Of a stretch of 64,000 nt of DNA, positions 6,950 through 14,041 are shown one piece after another. The stretch lies in IMG/VR virus record IMGVR_UViG_3300042934_000565, positions 1 through 64,000 of that record, one strand, 5' to 3'. The translations under genes were made by a program, and so were the position numbers. Each line of letters begins with the position of its first letter. Positions within the stretch are counted from its first letter, which is position 1. This DNA comes from a virus. The notes beneath the pieces are model-generated. The model had not been told where the DNA came from. It did not search any database and saw nothing but the letters and a program-made list of their open reading frames with translations.

Positions 6950-7557
6950 TAGCTGTCCTTCCGCTTCTTGAGCTTGAGTTCCCGAGGCGTTGCCCGAGGC
7001 GGAACTTCCTCTTCGATGGGCCGACCCCGTACGCCTACCTGGCCCTCGTCCTCGAGCGGTCGAAGCAGCTCGTAGAACGGTGACCCAGAAGCGAAGCCGC
7101 GCTCGAGATATCCCTCGACCTCGAGCTCCTTGAGCACCTTGTCGATGGCCAGCAGCGAAAGTCCCACACCATCGGGCTCGGGTGCTGCGAGGCGGTGGGG
7201 ATACACCCGGTTAGGCGAATCGATGAGCGGCTTGCCCTGTCGGTCCACCCCATTCAGACCCGTCGTGCCCTGTGTGGAGGGCCCTGCGGTGACATGCTGA
7301 CGGATCCAGTTCTCGATCTTTGGTCGGTTCACCGGCTTACGACCGCGCACCCCGCCGTTGCCCCCAGGCGTCGACTTCGTGCCACCCGCTCCTGCTCGGT
7401 GCTCCTTGACCGTAACACTCTTGATGAGTGAGTCCGACCGAGTGAGTGCCTGCTGGATCGTGAGCTGAAGGTACCGAACCATCTGCTCAGTGCTACGGTC
7501 CGTGCCATCGCTCTTCTTGCCCTCTTCGATGTCGAGAACAATACTGTACTTAGCCAC
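6949..7557 (-). CDS. Hypothetical protein with C-terminal winged-helix-like part, 202 aa
   Basis: GTG start after a strong AAGGAG site 8 nt upstream. Residues 1-55 form a helical unit after IVLDIEEGKK. A Gly/Arg-rich linker follows (residues 55-75). Residues about 75-175 resemble a winged helix (IENWIRQHV, then LLAIDKVLKELEVEGYLERG) of the kind used to sense chain ends or DNA. It lies directly downstream of the PrimPol-helicase gene, so a replication accessory role is plausible. Confidence 0.7.
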   Translation of the reverse strand: MAKYSIVLDIEEGKKSDGTDRSTEQMVRYLQLTIQQALTRSDSLIKSVTVKEHRAGAGGTKSTPGGNGGVRGRKPVNRPKIENWIRQHVTAGPSTQGTTGLNGVDRQGKPLIDSPNRVYPHRLAAPEPDGVGLSLLAIDKVLKELEVEGYLERGFASGSPFYELLRPLEDEGQVGVRGRPIEEEVPPRATPRELKLKKRKDS

Positions 7558-7638
7558 TAGCGATTCTCCTTTCTTCGATTATCGCTATCGAATTGATTCA
7601 ATATAAATATATCAAAGGCATTCGCATTTAGCAATTCT

Positions 7639-9693
7639 TTATTTATCTACAACCAAGAACCACCTATTGCTACCGTCACTCAGTTGCTCGCGTTCCACGA
7701 GCTCATTGTCGAGATGACGGGCAAGCTGCTTGTGTACGGCCGAGCGAGTGATGCCTCGAGCCTCTGCGATGGCCTGGGTAGTCATCGGTCCCATCTCGAG
7801 AATCTCGAGCAGCTTATCCTTGGCTGACTTCTCGCGACGAGGCTTCCATCCCCCGCCAGTTTCCTTGGTAGTTTCCTCGGGCTTGTCTTCAGACCAGGGG
7901 CTGATCATAGGTGACCACTCGAGGTTACGCACGTTCTCCATGCGATAGGCATTACCCGGGATCGTCTTCGACTCTGTATCGAGCTTCAGGTGTTCGCCCC
8001 CAGTGTGACTGATGTAGATGCTATCTTCAGCCCATGCATGGTTTGCCACTGCCCCGAGCATGCGCTGGCCCGGGCGTGACTTCTCACCCTTGCTCATGTG
8101 GTGGATGACGATGACCGCGCAGTTATGCTTACGCGATAGAACCTTCAGCGGCCTGAAGATCTTGTTCGTCATCTCCTGAGACTTGTTCTCCTCGACATCG
8201 CCGGCGGTCATCATCAGCGTGTCAATGATCAGCAGTTTGTAGGGTCTACCTGATAGCCCGTCAGAGAGCGTTTCGTCGAGCCACAACTGCCAGGCCTCGT
8301 CACTGATCGTGAACGACTTCTGGATGTAGGCCATGACGTCTGGGTCGAATGACTGTTCCTGATCTGGCGGCAGCCACCATACCCCAGCCCCGGACTCATC
8401 CTTGACTAGCTCGAACTTGTCGGTGGCTTTGTTGACCCAGATCTTTGCCGACCTGTTCTTGAGTGTTGCCGGCGGATCTTCTTCCTGGATATATAGGACA
8501 GGCCCGGGATCAACAACCCGAAAATGACCGAGGAAATCAGCACCGGTAGCAACAGAAAAGGCCAGGTCGAGACCGAGCCAAGACTTGTAGGACTTAGGTT
8601 CACCAGCAATGAAACCACAAGCACCCTCCGTTAGAATTCCTTGGACGAGATACCGAGGCTTCTGAATGTTGCGGAGTAGGGCGCCCATTCGCTCCGGAGC
8701 TGGCCGGTCGACTGGTTCTTCTTCACCGCCCGTGCCCTCCAGCTTCTCGATCGTCTCGTCTGACCTCTTCGCAATAGCCTTGCTTGCTTCTGCAATGAGT
8801 CGCCGAAGTTCATCATGGCGGGTGTTGAACTTATTCCAAACAGTTTCCCGTACGATTGCGACGATCTCAGAGACGCTACATCCGACATCAGCAAGGCATC
8901 GGATGAGATACCAAAGCTTGTCAGACTTGTCCCCAGATGCTTCCTTGGCATTGAGCAACTCCCTTGCCGTGTGATTCAACTTGAGTCGAACTCGAGCGAT
9001 GACTGCGAGCCTGTCCACACCATCGATCTCGGTGCCCAGCGCCTCGGTCAGTTGGGTGGTACCGTGATTGACTTCAGGCAGCTCAGCGAAGTCGTTCAGC
9101 TCATACCGCGGTCCATCCACCCAGAGCATCTTGCCCTTTGGTGACTTGCCCCTGTCTTCATACTCGAGCTTGTGATTGTCCCACCCCGGTATGCGAAGCA
9201 GCTGTGTCGTGTCCCAGCCCGAGTGATCCGCGTTGACATGATAGGTCAGACGCTGGTTCTCATTGCCAGGCCACGAAGCACCACCGAAAGAACCCGAGCC
9301 CCGCTGTGCAAGCCAGAGTGCCTGATAGTGACCGGGGCTTGACTCCCAGGCGATCGTCGGCGGGTAATCATCGATGGTGTGGGGGTCTGCTTCATCGAGG
9401 TCAGCCCAGAGGGCGTACTCATCCATGGCAAAGCCCTCTTGCCGGACGGGGTACTCGAAGAGGTTGGGACACCAGTACAGATCGTGCTGGGTATGCGCGA
9501 GCATGTGATCAATGATCTGCTCACGTTCCTTCGGCCAAAGGAATGGGGGACCGTCGCTGTAACCCTTGCGCCTTTCGCCGGTACGTCGCTGAACCTCACG
9601 GTCGATGTAGGGGAAGAAGGCATACCCGCTCTGCCTCCCCCATGCCTGAGATATGATTCGAAGAGTCTTCTCGGCTTCAGCCTTACTTACCAT
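7639..9693 (-). CDS. PrimPol-type primase fused to RecA-fold helicase and winged helix, 684 aa
   Basis: Residues about 60-210 carry archaeo-eukaryotic primase motifs: LWADLDEADP (D-x-D), SSPGHYQALWL, and the LLRIPGWDNHK segment typical of plasmid/phage RepB-like PrimPols. Residues about 335-560 are an AAA_25/RepA-like helicase: GEPKSYKSW as the P-loop, LLIIDTLMM as Walker B, and IVIHHMSKG as a sensor. The P-loop has Tyr where Gly is usual (G-x4-Y-K-S). The last 70 residues form a winged helix (AIAEARGITRSAVHKQL). It should lay primers and unwind DNA at the phage fork. Confidence 0.85.
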   Translation of the reverse strand: MVSKAEAEKTLRIISQAWGRQSGYAFFPYIDREVQRRTGERRKGYSDGPPFLWPKEREQIIDHMLAHTQHDLYWCPNLFEYPVRQEGFAMDEYALWADLDEADPHTIDDYPPTIAWESSPGHYQALWLAQRGSGSFGGASWPGNENQRLTYHVNADHSGWDTTQLLRIPGWDNHKLEYEDRGKSPKGKMLWVDGPRYELNDFAELPEVNHGTTQLTEALGTEIDGVDRLAVIARVRLKLNHTARELLNAKEASGDKSDKLWYLIRCLADVGCSVSEIVAIVRETVWNKFNTRHDELRRLIAEASKAIAKRSDETIEKLEGTGGEEEPVDRPAPERMGALLRNIQKPRYLVQGILTEGACGFIAGEPKSYKSWLGLDLAFSVATGADFLGHFRVVDPGPVLYIQEEDPPATLKNRSAKIWVNKATDKFELVKDESGAGVWWLPPDQEQSFDPDVMAYIQKSFTISDEAWQLWLDETLSDGLSGRPYKLLIIDTLMMTAGDVEENKSQEMTNKIFRPLKVLSRKHNCAVIVIHHMSKGEKSRPGQRMLGAVANHAWAEDSIYISHTGGEHLKLDTESKTIPGNAYRMENVRNLEWSPMISPWSEDKPEETTKETGGGWKPRREKSAKDKLLEILEMGPMTTQAIAEARGITRSAVHKQLARHLDNELVEREQLSDGSNRWFLVVDK

Positions 9694-9695
9694 AC

Positions 9696-9962
9696 TTACT
9701 CAAGACCCTCGATCTTGTAGTTACGCATGGTCTCCGCCAGCTCCTTTGCCAGCTTCAGCAGGGCGATGCCTTCGGGGCTACCGCGTTCCGGTCGATCGTT
9801 GTCCTCGATGTACTTCTTTTCGAGATGGGTGAGCACGAACTGCTGCATCCCTAGCTTGCCCTGCACCAGCCCAGCCTGAAAGATGGGGTAGGTGGGATCC
9901 TTCTTCATCCCGGCCGGAGCTTTCGCATATCCTCGAAGCTGTGAGTCCAACTGCTTACCCAT
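9696..9962 (-). CDS. Hypothetical protein, 88 aa
   Basis: Basic N-terminus (MGKQLDSQLRGYAKAPAG) and a helical remainder. AGGGA lies about 8 nt before the ATG. First gene of the leftward operon that includes the PrimPol-helicase. A promoter 70 nt upstream (10028-10056) and a possible 15-codon leader frame (9973-10020) precede it. Function unknown; replication accessory is a guess. Confidence 0.7.
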   Translation of the reverse strand: MGKQLDSQLRGYAKAPAGMKKDPTYPIFQAGLVQGKLGMQQFVLTHLEKKYIEDNDRPERGSPEGIALLKLAKELAETMRNYKIEGLE

Positions 9963-10027
9963 TTGGTAGTCCCTAGTGATGTGAGTGAGTACTTTGTATA
10001 TGAGCCCTGAGGTGGCTCATCCCTACG

Positions 10028-10056
10028 ATCATATCGTCGAAATCTCGGGGAGGCAA
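10028..10056 (-). promoter_or_regulatory. Promoter of the PrimPol operon with overlapping dyad
   Basis: Minus strand: TTGCCT (10056-10051), 17 nt, TATGAT (10033-10028). The -35 box lies inside the inverted repeat GAGGCA-AA-TGCCTC (10050-10063), so a repressor could block it. Confidence 0.65.
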
Positions 10057-10063
10057 ATGCCTC
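10050..10063. promoter_or_regulatory. 14-bp inverted repeat over the -35 box
   Basis: GAGGCA and TGCCTC separated by AA, flanked on both sides by ATCTCGG copies. It overlaps the -35 element of the PrimPol promoter and is 30 bp from the divergent promoter at 10090. Operator inferred. Confidence 0.45.
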
Positions 10064-10089
10064 AATCTCGGGTAAGGGCATACCGGAGT

Positions 10090-10118
10090 TTGATCCACTT
10101 ATTCTCATGCATTATGAT
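10090..10118 (+). promoter_or_regulatory. Promoter of the 10165-11114 genes
   Basis: TTGATC (10090-10095), 17-nt spacer, TATGAT (10113-10118). It fires rightward, away from the PrimPol promoter. Confidence 0.65.
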
Positions 10119-10164
10119 CGATATGCGCCCATCAATCGAGGGGCAATAACTAAAGGAGGTGCCA

Positions 10165-10743
10165 ATGGTAGAGTCAGGTCAGATCACAATTCGGGAGTTG
10201 CTCCGCGATCCCCAGTTCAAGGCCTACTTCATCAAGGTTCCCAAGCTGCCCGACCATTATACGCCAGAAGCAGAACCCTGGCGCCTTTTGGTGGTGAAGC
10301 AGGGTGAGCATAAGTGGCGATCGAAGCGGTTCGGCACATACCAGGAGGCTTTCGCCGGGTTCAAGAAGATGCTGCCAGTCATCAGCGACGCGGCAATCAA
10401 CTGCCCCGGCCTCAATTTTATGCCACCCACTCGCACCGTGAAGCTCAAGGGTCGCTTCGAAGTAGTCAAGGGCATTCAGAAGCCCGTTCTTCGCACCCTG
10501 GTATGGGCCCCCCGCCTTGAGGCTGATATGCCTCGGCATCATTGGTGCGGGTACTGCCGTCGGCCCACGGTATTCGTGAACAAGGGCATGCCCTCTCGGA
10601 TGCTGAATGGTTTCACCCTACCGGCAACGCGCGTTGCTTATCGCTGCAATGTATGCGGCTCGAGCGACGAAATCATGGATATTCGTAGTCCTGAGCTCAA
10701 TCAGCAGTGGGATGTGAAGCGCCCCAGGTTGTATCGTGCCTGA
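10165..10743 (+). CDS. Zinc-ribbon protein, 192 aa
   Basis: The ATG at 10165 is preceded by AGGAGG 5 nt upstream, which decides against the in-frame GTG at 10159. The N-terminal 120 residues are mixed alpha-beta and include a WRLLVVKQGEHKWRS strand pair. The C-terminus has two knuckles, CGYC (near residue 127) and CNVC (near 162), forming a likely zinc ribbon. This suggests a DNA- or RNA-binding protein. Family not recognised. It heads a short rightward operon. Confidence 0.7.
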   Translation: MVESGQITIRELLRDPQFKAYFIKVPKLPDHYTPEAEPWRLLVVKQGEHKWRSKRFGTYQEAFAGFKKMLPVISDAAINCPGLNFMPPTRTVKLKGRFEVVKGIQKPVLRTLVWAPRLEADMPRHHWCGYCRRPTVFVNKGMPSRMLNGFTLPATRVAYRCNVCGSSDEIMDIRSPELNQQWDVKRPRLYRA

Positions 10744-10900
10744 TCTCCCACACCTGAGTATCGAGGAGCTCGAGTCGACGATCAGAGTGCTTGAAGTTAT
10801 GCGCTCTTCAGAAGGTGAGCGGGCAAGCGCCTACCGGGTAGTTCTCACCGATGTACACCAAGTGATAAGAAATGCGAGAGATATCAGCGATGGCCACTGA
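10736..10900 (+). CDS. Hypothetical small helical protein, 54 aa
   Basis: GTG start at 10736 overlapping the previous stop by 8 nt. A helical product with LSIEELESTIRVLEVM and a polar C-terminal helix. Overlaps the next gene by 11 nt. Not recognised. Confidence 0.5.
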   Translation: MPDLPHLSIEELESTIRVLEVMRSSEGERASAYRVVLTDVHQVIRNARDISDGH

Positions 10901-11114
10901 GCACTTTTGGGTCGAGATGAGCTATATGCCCGTCTCGGTCGAGATAGATGAATCAACCGGGGACGTCACCATTCTTGCCGACGAAGGCGCGGATGAAGTG
11001 ATGAAGGAGGAGGCCCTCCATGGCTGCTGGTTCTGCCATACACCCTTGAACACTGAGTCGGTCAAGACTGAGTGTGAAGGTCAGGACGCGGCAAAAGAAG
11101 TTGAAATAAGTTGA
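10890..11114 (+). CDS. Small CxxC protein, 74 aa
   Basis: The ATG at 10890 (MATEHFWVEMS) is preferred over the upstream ATG at 10872 because it gives a usual N-terminus, though the ribosome site is weak. The product is acidic, beta-rich, with CWFC near residue 50 and a further Cys, so a zinc knuckle is possible. Last gene before the promoter of the 11202 gene. Confidence 0.55.
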   Translation: MATEHFWVEMSYMPVSVEIDESTGDVTILADEGADEVMKEEALHGCWFCHTPLNTESVKTECEGQDAAKEVEIS

Positions 11115-11123
11115 AACCCCGCC

Positions 11124-11152
11124 TTGACTTGAGAATGCCCCCCCGATAAGTT
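11124..11152 (+). promoter_or_regulatory. Promoter of winged-helix gene 2
   Basis: TTGACT (11124-11129), 17 nt, TAAGTT (11147-11152). It lies in the short gap after the 11114 stop, so the 11202 gene can be expressed independently. Confidence 0.65.
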
Positions 11153-11201
11153 AGTCATATCGCCCCGCGCGATGCCTGATAAATAAATGAGGAGAACAAG
11201 C

Positions 11202-11894
11202 ATGGGACTGAAGTACACTGAGGCAAGCCTCAAGAAGAAGTCGGTTGCCGATCTGAAGGAGCTGGCATCGGACCTCTTCGATGAGGACGAGCTCGACGAG
11301 ATCACGACGAAGCAGCCGCTCATCGACAAGCTGGTCGAAGTCGAGGACGACGAAGAAGTCGAGGAAGACGACGAGGTCGAGGAATCGGACGACGAGGAAG
11401 AGGTCGAAGAGGACGACGCCGACCCCGAGCTGCCCGATGAGGAGGAGGAGGACGAGGTCGACGAGCCCGCCCCCGCCAAGTCGAAGGCCGCAGCCAAGAA
11501 GCAGACGAAGTACACCGAAAGCGGCAAGGCCGACAACGGCGAAAAGCTGCTCGGGGCTAAGGAGGTCGCAACGGCCATCGGGACCGACGCCAAGTCGCTT
11601 CGTCAGTTCTTCCGCTCGGGCAAGTCGAGCTTCACCGCAGTGGGTGCCGGCGGCCGCTACGAGTTCAAGGAATCCGACGTCGAGAAGATCAAGTCGGAGT
11701 TCGAGACCTGGAAGGCCGGCAAGCCGGGCCGGGGTCGAGGCACCAGCGAGGGTGGCAGCACCCGGAGCCGCAGCACCACTCGGGGCCGCGAGGTGAAGCC
11801 CGAGGATCAGATCGAGGAAGTCGAAGAGATCGAAGAACTCGAGGACCTCGAAGAGCTGGACGAGGCCGACCTCGAGCTCGAAGAAGAGGACTGA
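11202..11894 (+). CDS. Acidic SAP/Rho_N-like plus winged-helix protein, paralogue 2 (230 aa)
   Basis: The start is the ATG at 11202; GAGGAGAAC precedes it with normal spacing, while the ATG at 11187 overlaps that site. Residues 10-48 (SVADLKELASDLFDEDELDE) look like a Rho_N/SAP-type helical unit. A long Glu/Asp stretch follows (50-95), then a short basic Lys/Ala linker. Residues about 115-170 are the winged helix shared with 1431, 28476 and 60955 (KEVATAIGTDAKSLRQFFR, then GAGGRYEF). A basic Arg/Gly linker and a second acidic tail follow. Likely a DNA-organising or transcription factor; inferred. Confidence 0.8.
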   Translation: MGLKYTEASLKKKSVADLKELASDLFDEDELDEITTKQPLIDKLVEVEDDEEVEEDDEVEESDDEEEVEEDDADPELPDEEEEDEVDEPAPAKSKAAAKKQTKYTESGKADNGEKLLGAKEVATAIGTDAKSLRQFFRSGKSSFTAVGAGGRYEFKESDVEKIKSEFETWKAGKPGRGRGTSEGGSTRSRSTTRGREVKPEDQIEEVEEIEELEDLEELDEADLELEEED

Positions 11895-12296
11895 AGGACT
11901 GGGCCCCTTGCGAGGATCAGCGCTAGGGGATAGGGTTATACCTGAACGACAGCACCGCTAACTAAGACGCTGCGCCCCTCCTCACAACTTAACATTGGTT
12001 CGACTAGGCGAACAGAAACAGATCTTAGGCCTAGTGCGGGTGGTCCCTTTAAGCTGGGGGCAACGGGGATAAGCGATCAAAGCCTGGAAGCGCCCCGCCA
12101 CCGTGATAGACTCATCGCAGCTCCTCATACCCTGGAGAGTCCCTGAGGTCGGTGGGTTGACTAACTCTAACCATGGTGATATCATCTAACTTAACATCGA
12201 ACTGCCCCAAAGAGTGACCCGGGGTAGAGGTCCTGGTACAAAGGGTTCGGTTACGGACGACGGTTCGTATTCCATTAATGTACACGAGGGCCGCCC
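11895..12296. other. Non-coding leader of the tRNA locus
   Basis: About 400 nt with no convincing rightward gene. It starts with a hairpin (11904-11929, CCCCT-x-GCG pairing with CGC-x-AGGGG). It also holds two AACTTAACAT copies near 11987 and 12187. Further tRNA-like pieces could not be folded by eye. A weak minus-strand open frame crosses 12112-12285. Confidence 0.4.
12112..12285 (-). CDS. Doubtful small protein, 57 aa
   Basis: A GTG-started frame whose translation looks protein-like in its C-terminal half (FDVKLDDITMVRVSQPTDL). There is no good ribosome site, and it lies antisense within the RNA locus. It may be a gene remnant or chance. Reported only because the stretch otherwise lacks explanation. 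Confidence 0.2.
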   Translation of the reverse strand: MYINGIRTVVRNRTLCTRTSTPGHSLGQFDVKLDDITMVRVSQPTDLRDSPGYEELR

Positions 12297-12369
12297 ACCC
12301 CATTAGCCCAAAGGCAGAGGCAGTGGACTTAAAATCCACTCAGTATCAGTTCGAATCTGATATGGGGTA
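12297..12369 (+). tRNA. tRNA with anticodon UAA (Leu, UUA codon), short variable loop
   Basis: All four arms fold: acceptor ACCCCAT/ATGGGGT, D stem GCC/GGC, anticodon stem GTGGA/TCCAC around CTTAAAA, T arm ATCAG-TTCGAAT-CTGAT, discriminator A. CCA is not encoded. The anticodon is UAA. Unusually, the variable loop is only 5 nt, while bacterial t-RNA Leu has a long variable arm. The charging amino acid is therefore uncertain although the codon read is UUA, a rare codon in GC-rich actinobacteria. Confidence 0.85.
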
Positions 12370-12578
12370 CGGCTAGTGATCTGGTACACGGCTTGCTTAC
12401 AGAAACAAAGGCCAGCGAGGTTGTAAGGCTCCTCGGAAGTTAAACGCCCGGGAAAACGGCTTTTAGGGTAAGATTACGGGGCCGGGGTAAGGGTTTGGTT
12501 AGCCCCTAACAACTCAATAGGGTTGCAGGACAGGAAGCCCAGGATTTGCCATGGTGTATCCGAGTCTGAGAAACCCAT
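12370..12578. other. Spacer between the two tRNAs
   Basis: About 210 nt without an open frame of note. It contains several GC-rich short hairpins (for example GGGGC/GCCCC near 12479-12508 and TTAG-CCC-CTAA near 12500). No complete cloverleaf found. It is probably part of the tRNA precursor or decayed tRNA genes. Confidence 0.4.
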
Positions 12579-12651
12579 TCCCAGTTAGCTTAGTTGGCAG
12601 AGCATCGGACTGTTAATCCGAGGGTCGGTGGTTCGAGCCCACCACTGGGAG
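12579..12651 (+). tRNA. tRNA-Asn (GUU)
   Basis: Complete cloverleaf: acceptor TCCCAGT/ACTGGGA, D arm with AGC...GC and GG in the loop, anticodon stem TCGGA/TCCGA around CTGTTAA, T arm GGTGG-TTCGAGC-CCACC, discriminator G as usual for Asn. CCA is only partly present after the discriminator (CA). Confidence 0.95.
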
Positions 12652-12707
12652 CAATAGGTTGTCGGTGACCAATGTAACCCAATGAGGAACCGTCAACAAC
12701 TCAACAT

Positions 12708-12873
12708 GGGCCTCAGGCGAGAGAAAGGCACACGCGCCGAGGAAAGCACGCCAGGGGTAGGGCCGCAGTGCCACTCGAGCGCCCCGGTAATAGTGAGTAG
12801 CCCCCGGGTGGGCCAAAGCGGCAGATGCAAAGTACTAGGAAATATTGCCCGGTTCAAATCCGGGGAGGTCCAC
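12708..12873 (+). ncRNA. tRNA-like element ending in a T arm and acceptor
   Basis: A perfect T arm (CCCGG-TTCAAAT-CCGGG, 12848-12864) is followed by GAGGTCC-A. No standard tRNA 5' half fits. Two options are visible. GTGGGCC (12808-12814) pairs with GGTCCAC (12867-12873), giving a compact 66-nt element with a poor anticodon arm. Alternatively GGGCCTC (12708-12714) pairs with GAGGTCC (12865-12871), giving a 165-nt RNA that includes a CCTC-GGCG hairpin. It may be a decayed tRNA or a larger structured RNA. Its 3' end doubles as the ribosome site of the next gene. Confidence 0.45.
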
Positions 12874-13149
12874 ATGGTGAATATCCATTGCAGCAACTGC
12901 CAGGGAGTCTTCGACTTTGACCACCCGTCAGTGCTATCAGCAGCAGATCTTTACAAAGTAACACTGACATGCGCATGGTGTGGGGTAGCTCTCAAGGCCC
13001 CGAGTGACGAGGTTTATATGATCACTCTCGATGAGTACACCCAGCGGGCACTCAAGCGACAAGGTCATCCTGGCTATCGCAGCACTGGCAATGGCTACGT
13101 ACAACTTCTTCCCACACCGAAAGCCGCCGGAGACCCCAGCTCCGGTTGA
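12874..13149 (+). CDS. Zinc-ribbon protein, 91 aa
   Basis: The ATG at 12874 is chosen because GGGGAGG, supplied by the 3' end of the tRNA-like element, lies 6 nt upstream. The open frame extends further upstream through the RNA element and is not used. It has two knuckles, CSNC (near residue 6) and CAWC (near 33), as in a zinc ribbon, then a helical and Pro-rich tail. Nucleic-acid binding inferred. It is followed by a perfect hairpin. Confidence 0.65.
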   Translation: MVNIHCSNCQGVFDFDHPSVLSAADLYKVTLTCAWCGVALKAPSDEVYMITLDEYTQRALKRQGHPGYRSTGNGYVQLLPTPKAAGDPSSG

Positions 13150-13168
13150 GTCAGCCCACTGACTCCTA

Positions 13169-13203
13169 CTAGACCTCGACTCCCTCCCCTTGTCGAGGTC
13201 TAG
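13169..13203 (+). terminator. Terminator hairpin after the tRNA locus
   Basis: CTAGACCTCGAC pairs perfectly with GTCGAGGTCTAG around an 11-nt pyrimidine loop. The downstream TGGTGTGT resembles the tails after hairpins 1669 and 28912. It ends the rightward unit that begins at 10165 or 11202. Confidence 0.75.
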
Positions 13204-13287
13204 TGGTGTGTCGCGTGTTCAGCTTCCCAGATCAATTGATCGATCGATGCGCGCATGATGATCAAGCATATCCTCAGGATGCCGAGA

Positions 13288-13599
13288 TTAAACCCTGGAT
13301 TGCCGAGACCCTTTGCGCGCATCATTGCGCGACTTCGACTTCGAGGATTTTAGGTTTGATTCTGTCGACTTTTGCTCACGTAATAGACCGGCGGTTTCTC
13401 TCCGCTGATACTCTCGGAGCGCATCCATCATGTAGTCTTCGCGCGAGGATTCAGGGGTACGCAAGCATTCGTATGCCATCTCGCGTAAGTTACTTTCGGT
13501 CAGACCTCGTGCCCAGGCCTCGCTCAGTTCAGCATAGCTGGGTTCACCCGCTGATGTAACTCGAGCGGCTGGGGCGGGACGATTCTCGGGACGGATCAC
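13288..13599 (-). CDS. Hypothetical protein, 103 aa
   Basis: GTG start overlapping the upstream stop (GTGA). An acidic helical first part with a YMMDALREYQRRE helix and a Ser/Lys/Arg-rich basic tail, which suggests nucleic-acid contact. Last gene of the leftward pair with the VRR-NUC nuclease. Not recognised. Confidence 0.65.
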   Translation of the reverse strand: MIRPENRPAPAARVTSAGEPSYAELSEAWARGLTESNLREMAYECLRTPESSREDYMMDALREYQRRETAGLLREQKSTESNLKSSKSKSRNDARKGSRQSRV

Positions 13600-13907
13600 C
13601 GGTTTCTCTTTCTTGCTACGAGGTGATTCTTAACCACCATCAGGGCTTCTTGGGGGGAGCAGACCACGGTCGCCAGGCCGCCTGCCTCATTGATCAACCC
13701 ATGCACATAATCCTGGCGCGCTGAGGTATTATCCCGAGTGCTGGGGAGCTTAACTTCGAGCCCGATATAGTAGCCCTCAGCGCATACGATCAGGTCAGGT
13801 AACCCCGCCATCATCATCTCGCTGCCATGAACCTTGAAGACGAACCATCCCTCGAGCTTGAGGGCGTCCTGTATCTTGCGCTGAAGTCGGGACTCGGGCT
13901 GGGTCAT
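13596..13907 (-). CDS. VRR-NUC domain nuclease, 103 aa
   Basis: Typical small phage VRR-NUC: an N-terminal E-x3-Q helix (PESRLQRKIQDAL), GWFVFKVHG, the GLPDLIV motif holding the catalytic Asp, then GLEVKLPST with the E-V-K pair of a PD-(D/E)XK fold. Members act as structure-specific nucleases or junction resolvases. The start follows a leaderless-type promoter by 6 nt. It likely processes recombination intermediates before packaging. Confidence 0.85.
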   Translation of the reverse strand: MTQPESRLQRKIQDALKLEGWFVFKVHGSEMMMAGLPDLIVCAEGYYIGLEVKLPSTRDNTSARQDYVHGLINEAGGLATVVCSPQEALMVVKNHLVARKRNR

Positions 13908-13913
13908 GGGATG

Positions 13914-13943
13914 ATCCTATCAGTGGTCTAGTGAGTTCGGCAA
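13914..13943 (-). promoter_or_regulatory. Leaderless-type promoter of the nuclease gene
   Basis: TTGCCG (13943-13938), 18 nt, TAGGAT (13919-13914), then 6 nt to ATG. No ribosome site is present. Confidence 0.6.
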
Positions 13944-14014
13944 GGTCATGAGTCCGCCAGAAACCCCAGCCTGGGTTTCCCCGCGAGGAGAGGCAGACTG
14001 GGGCTCTGGGTTCA

Positions 14015-14037
14015 TGCCGGAGGGACTAGTCCCGGCA
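14015..14037 (-). terminator. Hairpin directly after the SSB-like gene
   Basis: A perfect 12-bp palindrome GGGACTAGTCCC extended by TGCC/GGCA with a short bulge, beginning 5 nt after the stop of the 14042 gene. A second imperfect hairpin (CCAGAAACCCCAG with CTGGGGCTCTGG, 13957-14009) follows. Confidence 0.6.
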
Positions 14038-14041
14038 GGTC

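Noticed and set aside
11990-12290. A tmRNA gene
   Set aside because: A GGTTCGACT segment and an ACATT/AATGT pair of ends exist, but the T arm does not pair and no tag frame ending in Ala-Leu-Ala-Ala is visible.
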